Shown piece after piece: positions 41,179-50,287 of a stretch of 64,000 nucleotides of DNA (positions are counted from its first letter, which is position 1; each line of letters starts with the position of its first letter). The notes under the pieces are model-generated. The model was given only the letters and a program-made list of their open reading frames with translations, did not search any database and was not told the origin of the DNA. Source of the stretch: Amycolatopsis balhimycina FH 1894 (GTDB lineage Bacteria; Actinomycetota; Actinomycetes; Mycobacteriales; Pseudonocardiaceae); the NCBI RefSeq assembly GCF_000384295.1, contig NZ_KB913037.1, positions 7,255,533-7,319,532 of the forward strand, in the 5' to 3' direction. A program made the position numbers and the translations under genes.

Positions 41179-43473
41179 ATGACTCAGGTCCCCGTGACCG
41201 CGCCGGTGCTCACCGCGATCGAGCAGCGGGTCCTGTGGCTCGCCACGGCGATCGTGCACCAGGCCAACCGGGTCCGGCCGAACCCGTCCGGGCTCAAGGT
41301 CGGCGGGCACCAGGCGTCGTGCGCGTCGCTGGTCTCGATCATGACGTCGCTGTGGTTCCGGCACCTGCGGCCCGAGGACCGCGTCTCGGTCAAGCCGCAC
41401 GCGTCGCCCGTGCTGCACGCGATCAACTACCTGCTCGGCGAGCTGGACGAGGAATACCTGCCGACGCTGCGCGAGTTCGGCGGGCTGCAGAGCTACCCGA
41501 GCCGTGCCAAGGATCCCGACCCGGTGGACTACTCGACCGGGTCGGTCGGCATCGGCGCGACCGCGCCGATCTGGGGTGCGCTGGCCCGCCGCTACCTGAC
41601 GACCCGCGGCTCTTCGGCCGGGACCGGCCGGCAGTACTCGCTGGTCGGCGACGCCGAGCTGGACGAGGGCGCGATCTGGGAGGCCATCCTCGACCCGGCC
41701 GTCGCCGAGCTCGGCGAGATCGTCTGGATCGTCGACCTCAACCGCCAGTCGCTCGACCGCGTCGTGCCGAACATCGCCGCCGGGCGGCTGCAGGGCATGT
41801 TCGGCGCCGCGGGCTGGCAGGTGCTGACGCTGAAGTACGGGCGGCTCCTGGAAGAGCTGTTCACCCGGCCCGGCGGCGCCGAGCTGCGCGCCCGCATCGA
41901 CGCGATGCCGAACCCCGAGTACCAGCGGCTCCTGCGCTGCGACGCCGCCCAGGTGCGCGACCGGCTGCCCGCGGGCGACGCCGCGCTGGCCGGGCTCGTC
42001 GCGTCGCTGGACGACGAGACGCTGCTGGCCGCGATCCGGAACCTCGGCGGCCACGACCTAGGCTCGCTCGACGAGGTCTTCGCGTCCATCTCGGACAGCC
42101 GGCCGACGGTGATCTTCTGCTACACCGTCAAGGGCAAGGGCCTGCCGACGCAGGGGCATCCGCAGAACCACTCTTCGCTGCTGACCGTTTCGCAGATGGA
42201 AGAGCTGGCGGTTTCGCTCGGCACGGACCTCGCTGCGCCGTGGCAGCGCTTCGCATCCGGCACCCCCGAAGCCGAGTTGTGCGCTGACGTTGCTTCGCGC
42301 CTTCGCCGTCCGGACGTGCCAACAGCGCCTTCGGTGGACCTGCCCGTCGACATCGGGCGTACGCCGTCAGGGACCGCGACGACGCAAGCGGCGTTGGGAC
42401 GCGTCCTGCTCGACCTGACGCGCGAAGCGCCCGAAGCGGCGAAGCGTGTTGTGACGGTCAGCCCCGACGTCAGCTCGACGACCAACCTCGGCGGCTGGGT
42501 CAACAAGGTGGGCGTCTGGTCGGCGACCGAGCGCCGGGACTGGTTCGAGGACGACCCCGAGACGATCATGCACTGGCGCGAGAAGCCGACCGGCCAGCAC
42601 GTCGAACTCGGTATCGCCGAGACGAACCTGGTCGGCCTGCTGGGCGAGCTCGGTGCGACCTGGAGCCGGTGGGGCGAGCCGCTGCTGCCGATCGGCGTGA
42701 TGTACGACCCGTTCGTCGAACGCGCCCTGGAGCCGTGGTCGTTCGGCATCTACGCGGGCGGCCAGTCGATCCTGATCGGCACGCCCTCCGGCGTCACGCT
42801 CGCCCCGGAAGGCGGCGCGCACCAGTCGATCACCACCCCCTCGATCGGCATCGAGCAGCCCGGCTGCGTCAGCTACGAACCGGCGTTCGCGATCGATACC
42901 GAGTGGACGCTGCTGGCCGCGCTCGGCCGGCTCGGCAAGCCGGACGGGACCTCGTCGTACTTCCGGCTCTCGACCCGCCCGGTCGACCAGACCCTCGCGG
43001 CGGTGCCCGCGGACCCGGCCGCGCGCGAACGCCGTCGCCGCCAGGTCGTGGCGGGCGCGTACCTGCTGCGGCGCGCGGCGGAACCGGCGGTGACGCTGGC
43101 GGCGATGGGCGCGCTGGTGCCGGACACCTTGGCGGCGGCCGAGCGCCTGGCCCAGGTCGGCGTCGAGGCCGACGTCGTGTGCGTGACCAGCCCGGGCCTG
43201 CTGTTCGACGCCGTGCAGGCGCGGACGGGCCGGGGGAGCGCCGAGTCGTGGATCCTCGACCAGGTCTTCCCGGCGGCGCGGGCCCGGCCGCTGGTCACGG
43301 TGCTCGACGGCCACCCGCACACGCTGGCGTTCCTCGCCGGGATCAACCGGGTCCCGGCGGCCGCGCTGGGCGTCACGCGCTTCGGCCAGTCGGGCTCGCT
43401 CGAGGACGTCTACCGCTACCACGGGATCGACACCGACGCGATCATCCGGGCCGCTCTCGACGTGGTGGCCTAG
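41179..43473 (+). CDS. Transketolase-like ThDP enzyme related to pyruvate dehydrogenase E1 (AceE)
   Basis: 764 residues from ATG 41179. The N-terminal half has GGHQASCASLVSIM and, like AceE, a ThDP motif: GDAELDEGAIWEAILDP (first part) with the Asn in IVDLNRQSLD, about 30 residues on, though GDG is GDA. The pyrimidine domain (about 420-600) includes HVELGIAETNLVGLLGELG with the catalytic Glu. A C-terminal transketolase domain follows. It is shorter than E. coli AceE (~890). Its reaction is probably 2-oxo acid decarboxylation or transfer; no E2/E3 gene is near. The Lrp neighbour suggests amino-acid-linked control. Confidence 0.75.
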   Translation: MTQVPVTAPVLTAIEQRVLWLATAIVHQANRVRPNPSGLKVGGHQASCASLVSIMTSLWFRHLRPEDRVSVKPHASPVLHAINYLLGELDEEYLPTLREFGGLQSYPSRAKDPDPVDYSTGSVGIGATAPIWGALARRYLTTRGSSAGTGRQYSLVGDAELDEGAIWEAILDPAVAELGEIVWIVDLNRQSLDRVVPNIAAGRLQGMFGAAGWQVLTLKYGRLLEELFTRPGGAELRARIDAMPNPEYQRLLRCDAAQVRDRLPAGDAALAGLVASLDDETLLAAIRNLGGHDLGSLDEVFASISDSRPTVIFCYTVKGKGLPTQGHPQNHSSLLTVSQMEELAVSLGTDLAAPWQRFASGTPEAELCADVASRLRRPDVPTAPSVDLPVDIGRTPSGTATTQAALGRVLLDLTREAPEAAKRVVTVSPDVSSTTNLGGWVNKVGVWSATERRDWFEDDPETIMHWREKPTGQHVELGIAETNLVGLLGELGATWSRWGEPLLPIGVMYDPFVERALEPWSFGIYAGGQSILIGTPSGVTLAPEGGAHQSITTPSIGIEQPGCVSYEPAFAIDTEWTLLAALGRLGKPDGTSSYFRLSTRPVDQTLAAVPADPAARERRRRQVVAGAYLLRRAAEPAVTLAAMGALVPDTLAAAERLAQVGVEADVVCVTSPGLLFDAVQARTGRGSAESWILDQVFPAARARPLVTVLDGHPHTLAFLAGINRVPAAALGVTRFGQSGSLEDVYRYHGIDTDAIIRAALDVVA

Positions 43474-44057
43474 CCGAAGGTCGCGCCGGCGAGCAGCGTG
43501 TCCATCTTGGCGTCCCAGCCGGGGAAGGCCCCGTACTCGAGGACGAGGATCTTGCTCGTCGGCAGCCACCACATCCGGACCTGGTTGTTCTGCGCGGTGT
43601 TCTCGCAGGTGACCTTCCAGCGGGAGTACTCGGCCTTCTTGGGCCCGATCGGCGCGAACCCGGATTCGAGGAGGGTGCTGCCGGTGGCGACCGCGGCCTG
43701 CCCGGGCGGCGAAGCGGCGGTGATGCACGTCGGCGCGTCGGTGCCGGTGTACCAGCCGAACGGCCGCTTCGTGCTCGGGAGGTTGATGGGTGCGCCGGGG
43801 TCCGAGGTACGCAGGTCCAGGAGCCGCGCTTCGCAGACGGCGGTTCCCTCGGCGACGCAGCCGTCCAGCAGGCCGTCCTGGCTGTGCGAGGTGTAGGTCG
43901 CGCCCACCGGCAGGTTCACGCGCATGGTCCCGACGACGATCTGCGGGCCGGCGGGCTTCGCCGGCTGCGCTTGTTCCGCGGGCGACGTGCAGGCGGCGGC
44001 ACTCAGGGCCACACTCAGGGCCACCGCGACGGCCAGGACGCTGTGCCGGAAGAACAC
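43470..44057 (-). CDS. Lipoprotein of unknown function
   Basis: 195 residues from a GTG with GAGGTGAG upstream. A lipoprotein signal ends in LSAAAC (Cys23). The mature part contains four more cysteines (GCVAEG, VCEARL, TCITAA, TCENTA), likely two disulfides, and a Trp-rich end (MWWLPTSK). It looks like a small extracytoplasmic actinobacterial lipoprotein; no family is recognised. The 3' ends of this gene and the transketolase-like gene overlap by four bases. Confidence 0.72.
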   Translation of the reverse strand: MFFRHSVLAVAVALSVALSAAACTSPAEQAQPAKPAGPQIVVGTMRVNLPVGATYTSHSQDGLLDGCVAEGTAVCEARLLDLRTSDPGAPINLPSTKRPFGWYTGTDAPTCITAASPPGQAAVATGSTLLESGFAPIGPKKAEYSRWKVTCENTAQNNQVRMWWLPTSKILVLEYGAFPGWDAKMDTLLAGATFG

Positions 44058-44232
44058 GGCTCACCTCTTTCGTCGGACCACGGACGTCCCGTCCGGTTTC
44101 ACCGTGGATCATCCCTCCGGGTGAACCCGGGCCTGGCTCCGGGGCCAGCACAGGCGGGCTTCGTGACCTGGGGTACACCCGGCGAGGGCGGCCCGGGCAC
44201 CGCTGGTGGACGCGTGGGACACTGGCTCGGTT

Positions 44233-45339
44233 ATGACTGCCCTTCCGCTCGTCTTCGACGCCCCCAAGCGCGGCCTGCCGCCGCGCCACCTCGCCGACCT
44301 GTCGGTGGCCGAGCGCGCCGCCGCGGTGGCCGAGCTGGGGGAGAAGCCGTTCCGCGCGAAGCAGCTGTCGAACCACTACTTCTCGCGCCTGACGGTCGAC
44401 CCGGCGGAGATGACGGACATCCCGGCGGCTTCGCGTGATCGGCTCGTCTCCGATCTGATGCCGACGCTGCTGACGGAGGTCCGCGCCCTGCAGGCCGACA
44501 ACGGCGCGACCCGCAAGACGCTGTGGCGAGCGCACGACGGCACGCTCCTGGAGAGCGTCCTGATGCGCTATCCGGACCGCGCGACGCTGTGCATCTCGAG
44601 CCAGGCGGGCTGCGGCATGGCGTGCCCGTTCTGCGCGACCGGCCAGGGCGGCCTGGACCGCAACCTGTCGACGGCGGAGATCGTGGACCAGGTCCGCTCG
44701 GCGGCGGCGGTCATGCGCGACGGCACGATGCCCGGCGGCCCCGGGCGGCTGTCCAACATCGTCTTCATGGGCATGGGCGAGCCGCTGGCCAACTACAAGC
44801 GCGTGGTGGCCGCGGTGCGCCGGATCACGGATCCCGCGCCCGGTGGGCTCGGTATCGGGCAGCGTTCGGTGACGGTGTCGACCGTGGGCCTGGCGCCGGC
44901 GATCCGGAAGCTGGCGGACGAGAAGATGCAGGTGCGGCTGGCGGTTTCGCTGCACACGCCGGATGACGAGCTGCGCGACACGCTGGTGCCGGTGAACGAG
45001 CGCTGGTCGGTGGACGAGGTTCTGTCCGCCGCTCGGTACTACGCGGACACCTCTGGGCGCCGGGTGTCCATTGAGTACGCGTTGATCCGGGACATCAACG
45101 ACCAGCCGTGGCGGGCCGAGCTGCTGGCGAAGCGGCTGCGGAAGCACCTGGGGCAGCTGGTGCACGTGAACGTGATTCCGCTGAACCCGACGCCGGGTTC
45201 GAAGTGGGACGCGTCGCCGAAGCCGGTGGAGCGGGAGTTCGTGCGGCTGGTCAACGCCGGCGGAGTAGCGTGCACCGTGCGGGACACCCGCGGCCAGGAG
45301 ATCGCCGCCGCCTGTGGGCAGCTTGCTGCCGAAGGCTGA
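44233..45339 (+). CDS. rlmN: Dual-specificity RNA methyltransferase RlmN
   Basis: 368 residues from ATG 44233. The radical-SAM cluster is Cys-x3-Cys-x2-Cys ([12 protein letters not shown]) at about 133-140. The C-terminal catalytic cysteines are in [26 protein letters not shown] and [12 protein letters not shown] are conserved. It methylates C2 of A2503 in 23S rRNA and A37 in some tRNAs, affecting antibiotic binding. The upstream extension of the frame (from 44206) was not chosen. Confidence 0.96.
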   Translation: MTALPLVFDAPKRGLPPRHLADLSVAERAAAVAELGEKPFRAKQLSNHYFSRLTVDPAEMTDIPAASRDRLVSDLMPTLLTEVRALQADNGATRKTLWRAHDGTLLESVLMRYPDRATLCISSQAGCGMACPFCATGQGGLDRNLSTAEIVDQVRSAAAVMRDGTMPGGPGRLSNIVFMGMGEPLANYKRVVAAVRRITDPAPGGLGIGQRSVTVSTVGLAPAIRKLADEKMQVRLAVSLHTPDDELRDTLVPVNERWSVDEVLSAARYYADTSGRRVSIEYALIRDINDQPWRAELLAKRLRKHLGQLVHVNVIPLNPTPGSKWDASPKPVEREFVRLVNAGGVACTVRDTRGQEIAAACGQLAAEG

Positions 45340-45371
45340 GTTTCCCTTTCAGTGATGGAGAGTTCGTCGTG

Positions 45372-45644
45372 ATGTATGCCCCCAGCCTGCTGGACCCGGC
45401 TGCGGAGGAGCTTCGGCTCGCGGATGTGTGCGGCCGTGGTGCAACCGAGGTCGCCCGCGAGGCGCGGACGTTGCTGGGTGAGCGGTTCAGCTCGGTGACG
45501 TTCATGTACGTGCTGATGCGCGCGTTCGAGGTGGAGTACACGGCGGCGTGTGACGCGTCGCGGTGGCACGAGTTCCACGGCGGGCCGCGGGCGTTGTCGG
45601 ACGCCGATCTGGAGAAGCTGCTCGCTCCGTGGCTCGACCGCTGA
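45372..45644 (+). CDS. Small hypothetical protein
   Basis: 90 residues from ATG 45372 with GGAG about 15 bases upstream; a GTG directly in front is an alternative. It starts MYAPSLLDPAAEELRLADV and appears cytosolic and mostly helical. One segment (SVTFMYVLMRAFEVEY) is amphipathic. No family is recognised. It follows rlmN by 32 bp, but the two have no evident link. Confidence 0.5.
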   Translation: MYAPSLLDPAAEELRLADVCGRGATEVAREARTLLGERFSSVTFMYVLMRAFEVEYTAACDASRWHEFHGGPRALSDADLEKLLAPWLDR

Positions 45645-45664
45645 TCGAGCCTGTCAAGGACTTC

Positions 45665-45686
45665 AGCCGGACTTCCTGATCCGGCT
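45665..45686 (+). terminator. Short hairpin after the hypothetical gene
   Basis: AGCCGGA (45665-45671) pairs with TCCGGCT (45680-45686), eight-nt loop, followed by TCC. Weak terminator candidate. The rest of 45645-45869 holds nothing I can support. Confidence 0.4.
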
Positions 45687-45869
45687 TCCAGGGCACGTCA
45701 CCGTCGATGGCGCGGGTTGCGAAGCCCGGCCGAGTTCTGCCCGTGAGGACAGGCCGGGCCGGACTTTCGGGCAACGCTGCGGTACGACGGCACCCATGAA
45801 CAACCTGATTCCGTTTCTGGCGTCTTCGGAGACAAAGCCTCAAAAAAGGGCTGCGAGAGGGGCGCTGAG

Positions 45870-46760
45870 ATGGAATTCACCGCGAAGAAGACAATCAAAA
45901 TCGCCATGATTGCCGGGGCGTTCGCCGCGACCGCGCTGCTTTCCGCGTGCAGCGGGAACGGTGTCGCGGGCAATGGTTCCCCGGTGAAAAACGAGACGGC
46001 GACGGCGGTCGCGGAGCAGGTGCCGGAAGGGGGCGGCCTGGGGGCGGCCAGCGGAGGTTCCGGCACCGCGGGGTCCGGTGCCGGGTCGAACGGCGACGTC
46101 GACTGCAGCAAGTACGGCGGCCAGGTCGGCGCACCCGGGCGGCCGAAGATGGACCTGATCGCGGTGGCCGCCACCGACGGCACCACGCCGGACTGCACCG
46201 AGGCGTTCACCGTGATCACCGAGTACTACCAGAAGCTGCCGCAGGCCGAAGGCCCGGGCGAGCGGGTCCTCGACGTCCAGGGGAAGTGGACCTGCGCCCG
46301 CCAGGCGGGCTCCGCGGGCAGCCAGGGCGCGGTGGTCTGTGGCGTGCCCGACAACTCCCTGCAGCTGGAGACCAGGCCCTCGGCCGGAGCCGGCAAGGCG
46401 CCCGTCCGCAAGTTCCCGAACACCACGCAGACGGTGCTGTTCACCGGGTACGACGCCGGTGTGCAGATGGTCCGCTTCCAGCTGGTCATCCGCCAGGACG
46501 GCGGTCCGGACAACAGCCAGTACGTGCCGGTCGACGGCAAGACCTACCGGCTTCCGCTGCAGCAGGGCGGCACGGTGCTCAGCGCGGCGTCCCTGTGTCC
46601 CGGCGAATCGGTCACCATCGACGCCCAGGGCTACGGCAACGGGCCGTGCAGCCAGGACCGGCTGCTCCAGCACCTGAAGGACGGCGGCTCGGTGCTCGCG
46701 TGGATCAGCGTGAACGGCGACGACCAGATCACCACGGTCAAGGAGATCTACCACCCCTGA
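45870..46760 (+). CDS. Putative lipoprotein of unknown function
   Basis: 296 residues with GAGAGGGGC before the ATG. The signal ends in LLSAC (Cys27). A Gly/Ser/Ala-rich linker (GGGLGAASGGSGTAGSG) leads to a globular domain from about residue 75 with seven further cysteines (DCSKYGG, DCTEAF, TCARQ, VCGVP, LCPGE, PCSQD). Its pairs suggest disulfides outside the membrane. No family is recognised. A very good terminator follows. Confidence 0.72.
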   Translation: MEFTAKKTIKIAMIAGAFAATALLSACSGNGVAGNGSPVKNETATAVAEQVPEGGGLGAASGGSGTAGSGAGSNGDVDCSKYGGQVGAPGRPKMDLIAVAATDGTTPDCTEAFTVITEYYQKLPQAEGPGERVLDVQGKWTCARQAGSAGSQGAVVCGVPDNSLQLETRPSAGAGKAPVRKFPNTTQTVLFTGYDAGVQMVRFQLVIRQDGGPDNSQYVPVDGKTYRLPLQQGGTVLSAASLCPGESVTIDAQGYGNGPCSQDRLLQHLKDGGSVLAWISVNGDDQITTVKEIYHP

Positions 46761-46773
46761 TCCGGGGAAATCG

Positions 46774-46811
46774 AAAACCGGCAGCCGGGAATTCGTTCGG
46801 CTGCCGGTTTT
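46774..46811 (+). terminator. Intrinsic terminator after the lipoprotein gene
   Basis: A perfect 14-bp stem, AAAACCGGCAGCCG (46774-46787) with CGGCTGCCGGTTTT (46798-46811), ten-nt loop. The TTTT of the right arm acts as the U-tract. Confidence 0.88.
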
Positions 46812-46954
46812 CGCGGTCGGCCCGGAGGGTGGCCCGCTGCCACGCTTACCCGAAATTGTCCGGCACACCGCGGCCGGTCCGTGGCTTGACCGCTGACCGT
46901 CCGGTACTCCCTGTCGTCACCGGGAGTGCCGAACCCCGGTGCGGCTGCCTGGGC

Positions 46955-47962
46955 TCAACCATGAGGCTCCGATTCGGTTGAGGGGTTGCGCAATCCGGGG
47001 GGTTCGGTCAGCCGGAGCTCGAATTGGACCAGCTGGGGCAGTATGTCACCGAGTGGCACACCCTCTTTCAGCCGTAGCCGAAGCTCGTCCGAACACAGGG
47101 TCCCGGGAGCGAGTTCGTCGATGAGCCTCCGCAGTTCGGGCAGGCCGGCCTTCTCCAGGTCGGCGATGCGCTCGGGTGCCGCGGTGAGTGCGGTGGCGAG
47201 TGCCGGCCACTGCTCCGAGATTCCGATCCACTTGCGAAGATGCTGCCGGGTGATCGTGGGACTGTCGAACAAGCCGCGCTGCTCGGCGATGGCGATGCCG
47301 AGTGAGATGTGGTTGACCATGCGCTTGGCCGTGCGGGGGTTGGCGGGCAGGTAGCTCCGTACCTCGTCTTCGGCGTCCTGGCGGGCACGCTGGTAGCGGT
47401 AGGCGAGCTGTGCGTCTACCTGGACTGCGGACACGTCGGACCCGTCGGTGTCCACCTGGTCGGGGCCTTCGGTGGCGAGCACCGCTTCCTCGGCGGCTTT
47501 CGACCTCACTTCCTGCGCTACGACGCTACCGCCCTGGTCCAACGCCACGGCGGCGAATTCACCAGACAGCGCGAGCACGCCGGCAGAACCGCCGACCGCC
47601 AGCGCCTGCGCCAAGGAGCCGGACGTGAACGCAGGCCAGATCGTGACCACGAGAATTGACGGCGGCGCGACGTATATTGCCGTTCGCAGCGCGAAAAAGA
47701 ACGCCACTGACCCTGCGGACCCCTTGTACTCGGCCCCCATGAGCCTTGTCGACACAGAACTCAGGAAGGCCGCCATTGCCGCCACAAGTGGCGCTGCCCA
47801 AACGGTCGTTGCGGAGATCAAGTCGGCAGCGGACAGGAATACGAACGCCATGCCGCCTGAGACCGCCACTCTCGTCGCCCGTTCGAACGCGGACCTCCAC
47901 ACCGAGAACTTGTCGACGGTCCGCACCGCTGCGGTGACCATCTCCGCGACACTGGATTCCAT
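46955..47962 (-). CDS. Membrane protein carrying the C-terminal part of a split KAP NTPase
   Basis: 335 residues; its ATG overlaps the stop of the upstream NTPase gene (TGATG). Residues about 30-70 and 84-140 are hydrophobic, making two to four membrane segments. After an acidic linker (TEGPDQVDTDGSD) a soluble helical domain contains NPRTAKRMVNH (208-218), the 'NPR-xxKR-xxN' motif that in intact KAP ATPases closes the C-terminal helical subdomain. The rest (220-335) is helical. So this gene seems to carry the second half of the NTPase made by the gene before it. The function is unknown; KAP proteins are membrane-tethered STAND-like ATPases, some linked to phage exclusion. Confidence 0.65.
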   Translation of the reverse strand: MESSVAEMVTAAVRTVDKFSVWRSAFERATRVAVSGGMAFVFLSAADLISATTVWAAPLVAAMAAFLSSVSTRLMGAEYKGSAGSVAFFFALRTAIYVAPPSILVVTIWPAFTSGSLAQALAVGGSAGVLALSGEFAAVALDQGGSVVAQEVRSKAAEEAVLATEGPDQVDTDGSDVSAVQVDAQLAYRYQRARQDAEDEVRSYLPANPRTAKRMVNHISLGIAIAEQRGLFDSPTITRQHLRKWIGISEQWPALATALTAAPERIADLEKAGLPELRRLIDELAPGTLCSDELRLRLKEGVPLGDILPQLVQFELRLTEPPGLRNPSTESEPHG

Positions 47963-49044
47963 CAGGGGCCTCCCACCGTGGGCTCATTGTCGAACAGCCG
48001 CCGGACCGACGCGGTGCTCAACGGCGGCAGGTTGAAGCGCATGTTGATCAGCTTGTCCAGATAGCGCTGACCGAGTACGGCGGCGGGTACGCCCGTGTCG
48101 GCTTCCTGGTACCGGGTGGCGGCCGCCGCGGCCAATGGGGCGAGATCGGAGATCAGCACCACGATCACCCCAGGATGGTCCAGCAGTTGCGAGACGACCT
48201 CGCAGAGCCCGAGCGCTTTGTCGCCCGGGCATCGTTCGAGGTCGTCGATGAAGATCACCAGCCGTCGAGTGGCTTTGCCGCCGGGGCGTTGTCGCAACGC
48301 CTGCCGCACCAGGACGCCGAGATGCGCGCGCACCTCGGCGATCGAGCCTTTGGCCGCGAGTGCCTGCGGTGTCTCCAGATAGCTGCCCAGCAGGCCGGCG
48401 GCCTTGTAGGCGCGCGTGGCCAGAGCGAGCAGCGCTGATCCCGCTGCGGCCAGCACCACCGGGTTCGTCGCGTGCGCCGGCACAGCGCCGATCGGGCCCA
48501 TCTTGTCGTGCAGCGCGGGAAACAGCCATACCAGAGCCATCAGCCCGGCGAGGGCCAGGAAGACGCCGGCCATTCCCTGCCAGATCCGCCGCCACCAGCG
48601 GCGGCTGGGGCTCAGCATGGTCGTGGGCAACGGTTGGAGGGCGCGTAGCCAGAGATGCCGTTCCGGTCCCAGGAGCCGGCCGACGTGCGCGGCGAGAGCC
48701 ACCCCGATGTTGGGTGCGTCGGCGTGATGCCACGCGTTGAACCGGCACGTCAGCGGTTCTTCGAACCAGCGACCGCGCCAGTTCTCCGTGACCTTCAGCC
48801 GCTCGTCGATCAGCCACGCGAGTGATGTCTTGCCGGATCCCCACGGCCCGCTGACCGCCAGGGTGAGCGGGGTCGGCGTGTCGTGATGCAGAAAGTAGGC
48901 GGTGAACACCCCGGCATAGGCGGCGAACCCGAGCCGATCCTCGGTCGCACAGGTGATCGGCCGGTCCGGAACCGTCACCGGGCCCTGGGACGTCTCCTGC
49001 GGCGGCGCGGCGGCCTTGGCTTCGACCTTTTGTGCGTCGTTCAT
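47962..49044 (-). CDS. KAP-family P-loop NTPase, N-terminal part
   Basis: 360 residues. Walker A is GPWGSGKTS (67-74), the KAP-typical FNAWHH follows (102-107), then two membrane segments inside the P-loop domain (about 157-176 and 195-215), Walker B LVIFIDDLERC (262-272), and YLDKLINMRFNLPPLS (328-343), the classical KAP 'YLeKi-xx-f-lP' element. It then stops, where an intact KAP protein continues into a helical domain. The ATG overlaps the stop of the upstream membrane protein gene (ATGA). The three genes are therefore translationally coupled in the order 50096 to 46955. Confidence 0.85.
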   Translation of the reverse strand: MNDAQKVEAKAAAPPQETSQGPVTVPDRPITCATEDRLGFAAYAGVFTAYFLHHDTPTPLTLAVSGPWGSGKTSLAWLIDERLKVTENWRGRWFEEPLTCRFNAWHHADAPNIGVALAAHVGRLLGPERHLWLRALQPLPTTMLSPSRRWWRRIWQGMAGVFLALAGLMALVWLFPALHDKMGPIGAVPAHATNPVVLAAAGSALLALATRAYKAAGLLGSYLETPQALAAKGSIAEVRAHLGVLVRQALRQRPGGKATRRLVIFIDDLERCPGDKALGLCEVVSQLLDHPGVIVVLISDLAPLAAAAATRYQEADTGVPAAVLGQRYLDKLINMRFNLPPLSTASVRRLFDNEPTVGGP

Positions 49045-50096
49045 TTTTCGCCGCCTCCGGCAGGCCTTTTCCGCGCCTCGAGCTTGGATGTGAAATGGCC
49101 GAGCATGTCCAAAGCGACGCCGTTGCCCGAACACAGCAGCACGCATCGTTCGCCTTCGATGACCTGGCGCAGTACCGCACGCCGGACGCCGACCTTCTGT
49201 TTCCCGCGCCAGTGCGGGCAGGACACCAGGGTCCCGTCAGGGCGCAGGAAGGAGGCGGCCCGAACGTCGACATCGAGTGTCCTCGCTGTGCCGTTTTGTA
49301 CGACCGACGTCGCAACCGAACCGATTCCCGGCACCTGGCCGCCGGTGATCGCGATTCCATCCACGCCGCCGGTCACCCGGACGACCAGCAAGAGCGGATT
49401 TCCCCAGTCGGCTCGGATCGCGGACACCATCGTCCACAGCAGCAGGAATGCGGCCAGGGCGACGACGACCAGGCGGGCGACTCCGCCGAGTCCCTTGCCC
49501 GCGGACATGGCGGCGACCGTGGCCGCGACCAAGATGAGCGGCAGCCGTAGCGCGATGCGTCGTCGCGCCAGCTTGGTCAGTGCCTTGTGCCACAGCTGTC
49601 GTGCGGCGCGGCCGGCATCGCCGAGCACGGCGATATCACGTGGCCGCGACCGTCTCCGTGCACGTTTTTTCTGCGCGCGGTGCCGCACAGCCGCCTGCGT
49701 GACTTCGAGGTAGCCGGCCACCGTGAACACGACCAAGAACATCGCGAGGACGAAAGCCCAAGCCTCCCAGTAACTTGCTTCGGCGAAAGAGGCAAGTCCG
49801 TCAAGCAGAGCTGTGAAGACCGAAATGACGATGAACAGAGCGAGCCAGATCCCGCCGGCCGCCGCCAGCATGAAGACAATGGGGGTTCGAGTCTCGACTG
49901 GTCTGGCCGGTCGAGGCGGTCCGGAATCGGCGATTGCGGCCAGCCAGAAGAAGACGACGAGGCCGGCGCCGATGAAGGCGGCCACGCACAACGCGGCGAT
50001 TTCGTTCCACCGCCACGTGTGGTCCGCGAGCAGCAGGGGCAGCCCGATCACGCTGATGAAGGTGATCGATCCGCCGATCGCTGCTCCGCGTGTCAT
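49041..50096 (-). CDS. Six-helix membrane protein, first gene of the KAP operon
   Basis: 351 residues. Six hydrophobic segments lie at about 8-24, 32-56, 71-100, 109-131, 182-200 and 205-228, with a strongly basic loop (HRAQKKRARRRSR) between the fourth and fifth. A soluble ~120-residue C-terminal domain follows; it contains two HWRGK/SCPHW-like and a conserved-looking VLLCSGNG. No family is recognised. It is encoded directly before and coupled to the KAP NTPase, which suggests that they form one complex in the membrane. Confidence 0.65.
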   Translation of the reverse strand: MTRGAAIGGSITFISVIGLPLLLADHTWRWNEIAALCVAAFIGAGLVVFFWLAAIADSGPPRPARPVETRTPIVFMLAAAGGIWLALFIVISVFTALLDGLASFAEASYWEAWAFVLAMFLVVFTVAGYLEVTQAAVRHRAQKKRARRRSRPRDIAVLGDAGRAARQLWHKALTKLARRRIALRLPLILVAATVAAMSAGKGLGGVARLVVVALAAFLLLWTMVSAIRADWGNPLLLVVRVTGGVDGIAITGGQVPGIGSVATSVVQNGTARTLDVDVRAASFLRPDGTLVSCPHWRGKQKVGVRRAVLRQVIEGERCVLLCSGNGVALDMLGHFTSKLEARKRPAGGGEK

Positions 50097-50287
50097 GTCG
50101 GCTCCTCACGTACTGGCGCCCTGGTTTCCGGTAGTCGCCATGTCCGACTTGACCGTTACTACGGGTAGTGAACTGTGACCTTGTGATGGCTGGGGCCTGC
50201 TCCGGCCGGCGCGGTCAGCCGCTTCTGCCGGGCCTCGGCTTTGCCGGACTGATCTCCGGACCTCCCACCGCCGGGCATGATGGGCCC

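Noticed and set aside
45796..45909. Small upstream frame beginning MNNLIPFLASSE before the lipoprotein
   Set aside because: No ribosome site, and it overlaps the lipoprotein start; nothing supports translation.
46955..50096. The KAP operon as part of a prophage
   Set aside because: No integrase, structural phage genes, tRNA or att-like repeats flank it; codon use looks like its neighbours.
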